NCBI GenBank assembly: GCA_024663395.1
Contig: JANFAH010000006.1
Location: 310,001 to 374,000, forward strand
Direction of reading: 5' to 3'
Length of the DNA stretch: 64,000 nt
Source of the DNA: Pisolithus tinctorius
Taxonomy: Eukaryota; Basidiomycota; Agaricomycetes; Boletales; Pisolithaceae
Every line of letters starts with the position of its first letter. Position 1 is the stretch's first letter. A model generated the notes under the pieces. That model worked only from the letters and a program-made list of their open reading frames with translations. It ran no database searches and was not told the DNA's origin. Positions 54,500 through 64,000 of the stretch are shown here, piece after piece. The translations under genes and the position numbers were made by a program.

Positions 54500-55520
54500 C
54501 AACACAAGTCTGACAGCAGTTGGAGTGGAGGAGGTTCATCACTGCCAGAGGTCAGCAGGAGTTGGTGCAGAATGAGTGAATGACCAGTGGAAAAGGGTGT
54601 GGAGTGAGTGAGGACTCAGAACAAATGCATGGTCATGACATAATGCTTCAGCACTCTGAAGATACCCACATCTACCCTTGATAGATGTGTGTGGTGTGGC
54701 TAGGTAGAAGAGTATGTGAATGTTGTTTTTCCTTGCATAATCTAAGAATTCTTTTGTGTAATGTGAATTGTGTCCATCAATGAGCAAAATACAGGCATGG
54801 CCATTTGCCTTGGCATGGGTTTTCTGATCAATGTCCTCAATCCAGAGACACCCAATTACTCCATCTGTCCAGCCTTTTGGGGAGTATGCAATGCTGAGAA
54901 GGCTTTGAGTCAGTGTGATGCCACTAGAATAGCCTTTGACAGTACTAAGCTTGCATTCAAGGTATAGTTTTGATGCCATTCTGTTGAGATGTGTTGACCT
55001 CTATAAATCACAGTAGGTGGTAATCCCTCTCCATTGCCACAGATCATCACCATGACAGTAATATTTTCACAATTCCCATCACATTGCTGGTGTTGTAGTT
55101 TAGCCCCTGCAGGACCCAACACCTGCTCTTTGACCACTCCACCTGGTTGGAAGCCTGTCTCATCTGCTGCCCACAGGCAATCATGTTTGATTTGGTATGT
55201 CTCCATTGTGTCCCTGAGAAGTCTGAACCATTCCAGGTGTGTGTTTGCATTGACAGCACAACAATGATTAGAATCAAGTGATGAACTCCAGTATCAACCC
55301 AACTGGGCAGAATGTCATTCCATAAAGTGATTCATCCAATTCAGGCCAAACCCTGACTCTGGGAATCTCTCTCCAAGGCATGTATACAAGATCATGTTGA
55401 CATGGAGTTGCAGTGAATCATGATTGAGTGGCAAACCTCATGCTGCATAGTTGAGACAGAATGTGACCATGTTCTCCTCCTCTTCTTCAGTAAGCCAGGC
55501 ATTCATTTCCATGTTGAGCT
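54500..55520 (-). pseudogene. pogo-like DDE transposase, decayed
   Basis: Transposase of the Tc1/mariner-pogo group. On the minus strand: an HTH/CENPB-like region (EEEEENMVTF...YAA, then NHDSLQL and LNWMNHF), AVNANTHLEWFRLLRDTM, the first catalytic region CLWAADETGFQPGG, ENITVMVMICGNGEGLPPTV, GWTDGVIGCLWIEDID, the second catalytic region CILLIDGHNSHYTKEFLDYA, and YLATPHTS near the third. Frameshifts and stops separate the pieces (ORFs 55206-54910 and 54979-54539 are in different frames). No terminal repeats were identified. A 154-bp relative of its 3' part lies at 40262. Confidence 0.75.
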
Positions 55521-57122
55521 GCTGGGAACTCCCTCCTTCCACCCCACAGTTGCCACTGTACTGTGTTCCTACTTACCCATACATATTTCTGTTTCTGTTT
55601 CCATTCTTCTACTACTTTATGGCAGATTGCATGGACACTTACCCTTTCAGTGTCTGGTTTCTCCTCCTCTTCCTTGCATAGTCAGACAGCCTGGGCAATG
55701 GCTTCCTCCTGCAACTCAGATTGGATCTGCTTCTGCTTTGTCTGAGACAATGCATGGCCTGGGCATGCTGGCAGATCAAAAACTTTTCAGCTCTATTGCA
55801 TGACTTCTTGTAGACATTGCTTAACTGCTTGTCACCATTTTAAGTTTAGTGCCCTGATAAAGGTGTGATACAAGCATGAAGGACATGCTTCACTGGCATC
55901 CCTCTGGCAAGTCTCATGTGTGTAGATCATATGTAATCATAGCACATGCTTGTAGGTGATACCATAATGAACAACATATGACAATTCCAGAGTAGTGTAG
56001 CAAGTCCTGGCACACCCACTAGTGATATACTCAAAAAACTGCATATTTTACATTGATTTGAGCATTGTGAAACATCCAGCAATAAAACATTCCATTTCTT
56101 TGGATAACATTCCTCACTGCAATATATCATTGCTACAAACACTATACCAATGTTTTCATGTGTGTGTGTTTGTGTGTGTGTGTGTGTTTGTGTGGTGTTG
56201 TATTTCATGTTGGCACAAGTGCTGGTCCATTACTGTAGCTTGTTAGGTCCCAACATCAAAAAAGTTTACTGCTGTGAATTACATCCATAGGAACAAGAAC
56301 ATCCAAGTTGGCTTCAATCACTCTGCCATGAAGGTACTGAAGGTCCATCTGAAATGGTGGATCAAGGATCTCTGTGATTGGATGTGCACCATCTGTTCAT
56401 CCAATGCTTACACACTGCATGTTTAGCACCTGTTCCACTGGTGCACTGTGTTGCCACACTCAATGACTCATTACTCCACACAAGAGGTTTTGGCACAACT
56501 GGTCCATTTGTGTCAGCACTGCAGGGTGCAAGCTAGGAGCCACACTCAAGAGGCTCAGCCTTGTGAAAGTTCATTTCCCACACTGGCTCATAACTTCTGG
56601 CCAACCCTACCACTGACTCCAGTGAGGCAGCTGCCCAGACCTCAGTTTTCATAGATGCCTTCTTACATGGTTGCTGGGAAGTGTAACTTGGGATGGCTTG
56701 GTCAACTCTCTATACATTCGATCTCTCAACACCACATAAGGAAGACAAATGGTGCCAAAAGGAAATTTATACCCTGACATCATATCTACCACAGCATGAA
56801 CAGTTGCACCATCTCTCCAACCTTGTTTTTTTTTTCAGCCTCTGAAGTGGGCATCTCCACTGATAATCACAGTATTCAAGAGTTGGGATTTGCACTACAA
56901 CCATCATGTGACTCTCCTCAATCAAGACTCAAGTGTTGCATGGTAAACAAACTGTGACATCAATCTCAGTCTCCCCACATGCTACTTTTCAAGATGTGCA
57001 TCTATGACAAGATCATTATCAATGCATCATCACTGTACTGGCTATGCTTTGGATGACTACCTGATGCACTATGTGTACAAACATTTCCTGGTCTTCATCC
57101 TGTGTGATGTAGGAGAGTCAGG
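55521..57122. other. AT-rich, CpG-poor DNA without a recognised gene
   Basis: Only short ORFs. A (GT)n-rich microsatellite lies at about 56160-56200. It may contain remnants of the pogo-like element 5' part and other degraded repeats. Confidence 0.4.
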
Positions 57123-57124
57123 TA

Positions 57125-58539
57125 CAGTGAGGGACAAAAGTGTTGCAATGTCTGTGAGGTGTGAGTTGCTGCCAATGTAGCTTGGGCTATTCTGCACAGA
57201 TAATCATGATACCTATACCATTAGAAAGGGGTTTCTCTAAGCTTTCCAGAGCACTAAGGTTCAGTCAAAACAAAGCCATACATGCTGAGATACACCCTAT
57301 TCTTTCCAAAAGGTGCATTGCAACACTTTTGTCCCTGACTGGTGAAATAGTGAAAAGTGACCTTTTGATGGGATTGAGGGCATGAAGGATGGGAAAATAT
57401 GATTACATAATAAACCACATGATCTTCCAGATGATTTGTCAGCATGTAAACAATGACAAACATTGGTCTTGTACTGTTAACCCTCCCTCTTTTACCACAA
57501 CTCATGAAATCATCTCTCTAGCTCACATGGTCATTTTCTCAAGGAATTCTTATCAAATACTGGTGGCCACCACAGTGCCATCAGTATGACATGCTCTCAG
57601 AACCATCAGTCCCTTAAAAAACCTGCTGTCAGTCATTCCCTGGACTGTTTACCCCCCCATGCATGATGTGTTTTGGGACTAATCAGTACTTGGAAGGCTG
57701 AGAATGTTTTGGAGGTCAATCTGGCACTTCAGAACATGATGGACAAACCAGTCCCCTCTCAACCAATGCATTTCTGGCACAGGAACACCGGTATGGAAGT
57801 TGGGGTGAGACAAAACTGCCTTGTGCTCTGACCCAGGGGTAAAGAGGATTTTGTCTCACCCCAACTTCCATACCGGTGTTCCTGTGCCAGAAATGCATTG
57901 GTTGAGAGGGGACTGGTTTGTCCATCATGTTCTGAAGTGCCAGATTGACCTCCAAAATATTCTCAGCCTTCCAAATACTGATTAGTCCCAAAACACATCA
58001 TGCATGGGGGGGTAAACAGTCCAGGGAATGACTGACAGCAGGTTTTTTAAGGGACTGATGGTTCTGAGAGCATGTTATACTGATGGCACTGTGGTGGCCA
58101 CCAGTATTTGATAAGAATTCCTTGAGAAAATGACCATGTGAGCTAGAGAGATGATTTCATGAGTTGTGGTAAAAGAGGGAGGGTTAACAGTACAAGACCA
58201 ATGTTTGTCATTGTTTACATGCTGACAAATCATCTGGAAGATCATGTGGTTTATTATGTAATCATATTTTCCCATCCTTCATGCCCTCAATCCCATCAAA
58301 AGGTCACTTTTCACTATTTCACCAGTCAGGGACAAAAGTGTTGCAATGCACCTTTTGGAAAGAATAGGGTGTATCTCAGCATGTATGGCTTTGTTTTGAC
58401 TGAACCTTAGTGCTCTGGAAAGCTTAGAGAAACCCCTTTCTAATGGTATAGGTATCATGATTATCTGTGCAGAATAGCCCAAGCTACATTGGCAGCAACT
58501 CACACCTCACAGACATTGCAACACTTTTGTCCCTCACTG
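57125..58539. mobile_element. Mariner-like 1415-bp palindrome
   Basis: Arms 57125-57815 and 57849-58539, each 691 bp, are almost perfectly complementary with a 33-bp centre. Ends are CAGTGAGGGACAAAAGTG and the element is flanked by TA (57123-57124 and 58540-58541), the Tc1/mariner target. The few mismatches seen are of C/T or G/A type (for example near 57590 and 57690). ORFs in the arms are mirrored and not credible as genes. It is a non-autonomous foldback (MITE-like) element. Confidence 0.85.
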
Positions 58540-58541
58540 TA

Positions 58542-60972
58542 TGAGTGCCAGAAGTGTCATCACCTCTCTGTTGTCTGTCATATAAGATGGGAGCAGTGAT
58601 CTTTTGTGATCCCCCTACACCTAACTGACTGAACAGGGAGAGGTCTATACATGACATTATTTTTGTGATCCTATCTCTGCTTCACTGGCATTGGCTTTGC
58701 ACCAGTTGGGAAGCACAGGCTGCATTCTAATCCCACTGTTCCAAGTTCTTGTTTTTGTGCATGTGGGTGCCATCTCTTGCTCTAAGCTTTGTGACCAATC
58801 CATAATCCCACTGTAGCTTCACCCTTGGAGAATCCAATAGTTTGAAGAAGTGATTCCAAGTTAAAACATGGACCAGATGTTACAGGTAAGCTGCCTTCCA
58901 TGTCATGCTCTCATTTGGTGCTGAGATGCAGGCAGTTATTTTACTGCTAAGCAAACCTGTGCATTGAAGGAAGATGGCCATTCCTTCTTCACCTGGGGTC
59001 ATAATCACCAGCTACTAAGCTATTGAATTAGTATACCCTAACCTGTCCTGTTGTTTTATTTCCCACAGGAGATTTCTTGTCATACTGCCAAGATTTTCAT
59101 ATAACTTGGGACAGCTACTGGATCAGATCAATGGGCTGGTTAATAAGTTGGATGAACCACAGCTTCCATGAAGATTGATGCTTGTAAACTGTACAGATTT
59201 TGTATTCATGTATCAAATGACAGCAAGTTATTGTTGGACTTGGATTCCATTTCCTATGATAGTTGCTTGTCATGTTTGAGTTTGTGGTCCAGCTATGGTG
59301 AGCACAGGTCTAAGACTAGAAGTTATAGTTTGTAAGGAAACTCACCCAGTCCCCAACAAATTGATCAATTGGCCTAGTCCTTGTCATATTCTATGTCTTG
59401 TTTCTAGTGTTTTGCTCAGCCCAGCCTCAAGCCCAAGGCCAGAGGGAATTGTGCTGCATTCATAGTTGCTAAATACAGGCAGTCCATACCTATAACCCCT
59501 GCCCACATCTGCCCCCTCCCAGCTGGCCTTGCAACAGGACCTGCCAATGAAGAAACACCAGACTTGACACACAAGTAGGACCAACATCTGGCAGGAACTG
59601 ACTATTTAGATTATTATATGCATGCATTGCTCTGTGGTTTGCCAATTTACTAGGAAGTGGGGTGTTAAGTGAGAGGGCAGTTGACACAATAGAGAGAAAA
59701 TGGTTGGGTCAGCAAAGGGATGGTTAGGTGGGAAATGTTCATTGTAGCTGCTGGGTAACTTGCACAGGGGTTGAGTTGCACTTGGACATGAATCATAAAG
59801 ACAAAATAGAATGGCATAGAACATAGGTAAAGTTTGGTTCTGGATAGCTGAGTGGCATGGCAAAGGACATATATTTGATTCAATTTATACAGAACCACTG
59901 CATCTTCCCAATATTTCCTGGTGTGGCAAATGTTGGGATTGGCAATATGGAGATTGGTAGCACATCCAATAATAAGGGAGAAGCCAATGCCAAGGTTTCC
60001 AAGCTCCCCCCCACAATGAAGGATTCCAAATGATCACCATTGGTGGCCTGAAAATAATATCTTCATTTTTCATATACATGTCACACTAATGAGAAGTGGA
60101 GGGACTGACAGCAAGCTCAGTAACAAGTTGAAAAATATGCCCTCCTATTTGATCTTTGCTAATGAAAATACAGGTAAGAAAGGGGATAATCAGTATTGAA
60201 GAAATAGTATCTGACACATCTGATTTTCCTGTGCAATACCCACAAGGATTGGGGATAAAACTTCCACATCTTCACCATGATGCTTAACTGCTGCTGTGAT
60301 AAGTTTGGCAACAGTATCTTGGACACCTGATGTTTGATATGTTCTGACAGCCAGTTCAAGGTTTGCCTGCAAATCACCATTCACTTTGTTAGCCTGCAAC
60401 AAAAAGTACAAGTATTCAAACACAAGTATAGCACCTGGAATTGGGGGTTATGGGTGTCAAATCATGACAAGAGATGAATTACCAATGCCATATGCTGCAA
60501 TAAATTGCATTGAATGTTGTTGTGAGGTGGCCAAAGTAGGCATTTGGACAGCAGAGGAGTAATTAGTCATGGTGGGCTATAACATTGTCAAGTCAGGTGA
60601 GCTGTTTATGGCAGAAAGAAAGAAAATAAAACAGACCACCTTAGCAATGTGTGATGGGACCATGTCAGGCAACATCAATGGGAAACAGGGCCACAAACCA
60701 ACTACAAACTGTATCAGTAATCATCATATGAATTGAGAGCAAAATGAATACACACACTCTACACCATGTATTAGCATAAGAAATAATTCTGAAGGATGAC
60801 AACTAACATGCTAATGGATGGCAGTAGAGATATGAGGGTCAAATTGAAACTCCACACAAATGTTGACCTACATCCTGGGATAATGTAAAATATGAATATG
60901 AAATGGGCACATCAATTGAGCTCACCATCTATGTATGTAATATGGACAAGATGTTCAAAAACCAGGAACCAT
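58542..60972. other. CpG-poor DNA with a possible exon remnant
   Basis: Mostly featureless. On the minus strand at about 60423-60190 a block reading ANKVNGDLQANLELAVRTYQ and ITAAVKHHGEDVEVLSPILV is preceded by a TTGTTGCAG-type acceptor. It could be the last exon of a decayed gene; no family is recognised. Confidence 0.3.
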
Positions 60973-63900
60973 AGTCAGAAGGTGGGAGTGAACATGATCA
61001 GAATCCTTCCACCACCTGCCATGGCTCCACTCACTCTCTATGAATGCAAGTCCAAAAGGGTGGGAGTGAACATGGTCAGAATGCTTCCAACACCTGCCAT
61101 GGGTCCACTCACCTCCTATGAATGCAAGTCAAAAAGGGTGGGAGTGAACATTGTCAGATTGCTTCCACCACCTGCCATGGCTCCACTCACTCTCTATGAA
61201 TGCAATTCCAAAAGGTTGGGAGTGAACATGGTCAGAATTCTTCCACCACCTGCCATGACTCCACTCACTCTCTATGAATGCAAGTCCAAAAGGGTGGGAG
61301 TGAACATGGTCAGCATGCCTCCACCACCTGCCATGGCTCCACTCACCTCCTATTAATGCAATTCCAAAAGGGTGGGAGTGAACATGGTCAGAATCCTTCC
61401 ACCACCTGCCATGGCTCCCACTCACAAACTATGAATGCAAGTCAAAAAGGGTGGGAGTGAGCATGGTCAGAATCCTTCCACCTCCTGCCATGGCTGCACT
61501 CACAAACTATGAATGCAAGTCAAAAAGGGTGGGAGTGAACATGGTCAGAATCCTTCCACCACCTGCCAGGGCTCCACTCACCTCCTATGAATGCAAGTCC
61601 AAAAGGGTGGGAGTGAACATGGTCAGAATCCTTCCACCACCTGCCATAGCTCCACTCACCTCCTATGAATGCAAGTCCAAAAGGGTGGGAGAGAACATGG
61701 TCAGAATCCTTCCACCACCTGCCATGGCCCCACTCACCTCCTATGAATGCAAGTCAAAAAGGGTGGGAGTGAACATGGTCAGAATTCTTCCACCACCTGC
61801 CATGGCTCCCACTCACAAACCATGAATGCAAGTCAAAAAGGGTGGGAGTGAACATGGTCAGAATCCTGCCATCACCTGCCATGGCCCCACTCACTCTCTG
61901 TGAATGCAAGTCCAAAAGGTTGGGAGTGAACATCATCAGATTGCTTCAACCACCGGCCATGGCTCCACTCACCTCCTATGAATGCAAGTCCAAAAGGGTG
62001 GGTGTGAACATGGCCAGAATACTTCCACCACCTGCCATGGCTCCACTCACCAACTGTGAATGCAAGTCAAAAAGGGTGGGAGCGAGCATGGTCAGAATCC
62101 TTCCACCACCTGCCATGGCTCCACTCACTGCCTATGGATGCAAGTCCAAAAGGGTGGGTGTGAACATGGTCAGAATCCTTCCACCACCTGCCCATGGCTC
62201 CACTCACCTCCTATGAATGCAAGTCCAAAAGGGTGGGAGTGAACATGGTTAGAATCATGCCACCACCTGCCATAGCTCCACTCACCACCTATGAATAGAA
62301 TTCCAAAAGGGTGGGAGTGAACATAGTCAGCATGTTTCTACCACCTGCCATAGCTCCACTCACTCTCTATGAATGCAAGTCAAAAAGGTTGGGAGTGAAC
62401 ATGGTCAGAATGCTTCCACCACCTGCCATGGCTCCACTCACTCTCTATGGATGCAAGTCCAAGAGGGTGGGAGAGAACATGGTCAGAATCCTTCCACCAC
62501 TTTCCATGGTTCCACTCACTCTCTATGAATGCAAGTCCAAAAGGGTGGGAGTGAACATGGTCAGAATCCTTCCACCACCTGCCATGGCCCCACTCACTCT
62601 CTATGAATGCAAGTCAAAAAGGGTGGGAGTGAACATGGTCAGATTGCTTCCACCACCTGCCATGGCTCCACTCACTCTCTATGAATGCAAGTCAAAAAGG
62701 GTGGGAGTGAACATGATCAGAATCCTTCCACCACCTGCCATGGTTCCACTCACCTCCTATGAATGCAAGTCCAAAAGGGTGGGGGTGAAAATGGTCAGAA
62801 TCCTTCCACCACCTGCCATGGCTCCACCCACCTCCTATGAATGCAAGTCAAAAAGGGTGGGAGTGAATATGGTCAGAATCCTTCCACCACCTGCCATGGC
62901 TCCACTCACCTCCTATGAATGCAAGTCAAAAAGGGTGGGTGTGAATATGGTCAGAATCCTTCCACCACCCACCATGGTTCCACTCACTCTCTATGAATGG
63001 AAGTCCAAAAGGATGGGAGTGAACATGGTCAGAATCCTTCCACCACCTGCCCATGTCTCCGCTCACTTTCTATGAATAAAGTCCAAAAGGGTGGGAGTGA
63101 ACTGCTATGGCTCCACTCACCTCCTATGAATGCAAGTCCAAAAGGGTGGGAGAGAACATGGTCAGAATCCTTCCACCACTTGCCATGGCTACACTCACAA
63201 ACTATGAATGCAAGTCAAAAAGGGTGGGAATGAACATGGTCAGAATCCTTCCACCACCTGCCATGCCCCACTCACTCTCTATGAATGCAAGTCCAAAAGG
63301 TTGGGAGTGAACATGGTCAGATTGCTTCCACCACCTGCCATGGCTCCACTCACCTCCTATGAATGCAAGTCAAAAAGGTTGAGAGTGAACATGGTCAGAA
63401 TCCTTCCACCACCTGCCATGGCCCCACTCACTCTCTATGAATGCAAGTCCAAAAGGGTGGGAGTGAACATCATCAGATTGCTTCCACCACCTGCCATGGC
63501 TCCACTCACCTCCTATGAATGCAAGTCAAAAAAGGGTGGGAGTGAACATGGTCAGGATCCTTCCACCACCTGCCATGACTCCACTCACCTCCTATGAATG
63601 CAAGTCAAAAAGGGTGGGAGAGAACATGGTCAGAATCCTTCCACCACCTGCCATGGCTCCACTCACCAGCTATGAATGCAATTCCAAAAGGGTGGGAGTG
63701 AACATGGTCAGAATCCTTCCACCACCTGCCATAGCTCCACTCACCTCCTATGAATGCAAGTCCAAAAGGGTGGGAGTGAACACAGCCAGAATGCTTCCAC
63801 CACCTGCCATGGCTCCACTCACCTCCTATGAATGCAAGTCCAAAAGGGTGGGAGTGAACTGCCATGGCTCCACTCACCTCCTATGAATGCAAGTCCAAAA

Positions 63901-64000
63901 GGGTGGGAGTGAAAATGGTCAGAATCCTTCCACCACCTGCCATGGCCCCACTCACTCTCTATGAATGCAAGTCCAAAAGGGTGGGTGTGAACATGGTCAG
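60973..64000. repeat. 78-bp tandem satellite, to window end
   Basis: About 39 tandem units whose typical form begins GGTGGGAGTGAACATGGTCA and ends GAATGCAAGTCCAAAAG. Unit length is 78 bp, a multiple of three, so frames persist: the plus strand encodes repeats of GVNMVRILPPPAMAPLTSYE plus CKSKRV, with ORFs up to 254 codons (62311-63075), and the minus strand also shows ORFs. Variants differ at the CACTCTCT/CACCTCCT/CACAAACT position and at TCCAAAAG/TCAAAAAG; two units (near 63095 and 63855) are shortened by about 50 bp. The array continues beyond the window. Coding use is not shown. Confidence 0.95.

Noticed and set aside
57161..58503. ORFs in the mariner-like palindrome
   Set aside because: They are exact mirror pairs on the two arms and lack transposase motifs.
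62311..63075. 254-codon ORF as a repeat protein gene
   Set aside because: It is produced by a 78-bp satellite whose unit is a multiple of three; ORFs appear on both strands and in several frames. Listed as repeat, with coding potential left as an open question.

Overview
This window looks like nuclear DNA of a mushroom-forming basidiomycete (Agaricomycetes). The evidence is short (about 45-150 nt) GT-AG introns that keep frame, a velvet-domain gene, F-box and WD40 proteins, a Plavaka/CACTA-type (Tnp2) transposase, fungal Helitron RepHel sequence and basidiomycete-type Ty3/gypsy gag-pol. No rRNA, tRNA or CRISPR was seen. Genus and species cannot be named from the sequence alone.

Left half (1 to about 32 kb): gene-bearing, with ordinary CpG content. 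In order it holds: an LTR-like element with its own ORF (845-2655) against a damaged velvet gene; a 4-exon orphan gene (4115-4906); a WD40 gene (5886 to about 7.5 kb); a SUN-domain gene (minus, 7846 to about 8.9 kb); a 7-exon orphan gene (9590-11221); a relative of the first orphan (12311-13216, minus); repeat family X (about 14.0-15.85 kb); a small foldback element (16164-16331); an F-box/LRR-like gene with an in-frame TGA before an acidic tail (16898-18628); a second, decayed velvet copy (minus); a second WD40 gene (19695 to about 21.1 kb); a probably intact Plavaka-like transposase (23441 to about 27.9 kb); and an inverted second copy of family X (30526 to about 31.9 kb). Velvet, WD40 and orphan A each occur twice within 20 kb.

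Right half (about 32-64 kb): a CpG-poor, AT-richer nest of transposons and satellites. A 17-bp minisatellite precedes a Ty3/gypsy gag-pol truncated inside integrase by LTR copy 2 (38415-40261). Beyond it a layered insertion can be read in order: (1) a Ty3 gag-protease fragment (52124-53436, minus) was hit by a third LTR copy; (2) that LTR was hit by a hAT-like giant palindrome with an 8-bp duplication (41367-43955 plus 50261-50437); (3) the right arm of the palindrome was hit by a 6.3-kb Helitron inserted exactly between A and T (43956-50260); (4) the LTR was also hit by an unrelated 1.03-kb solo LTR (50880-51908). Further right are a decayed pogo-like transposase, a mariner-like 1415-bp palindrome with two 691-bp arms, and at least 3 kb of a 78-bp satellite running off the window.

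Most distinctive points: an LTR carrying a conserved 159-codon ORF upstream of its TATA box in three copies; nonsense codons in the decayed elements that are consistently TGA where arginine CGA is expected, matching CpG deamination; giant palindromes made from two unrelated DNA transposons, one including 62 bp of host DNA; and a 293-aa, three-exon cargo gene inside the Helitron.
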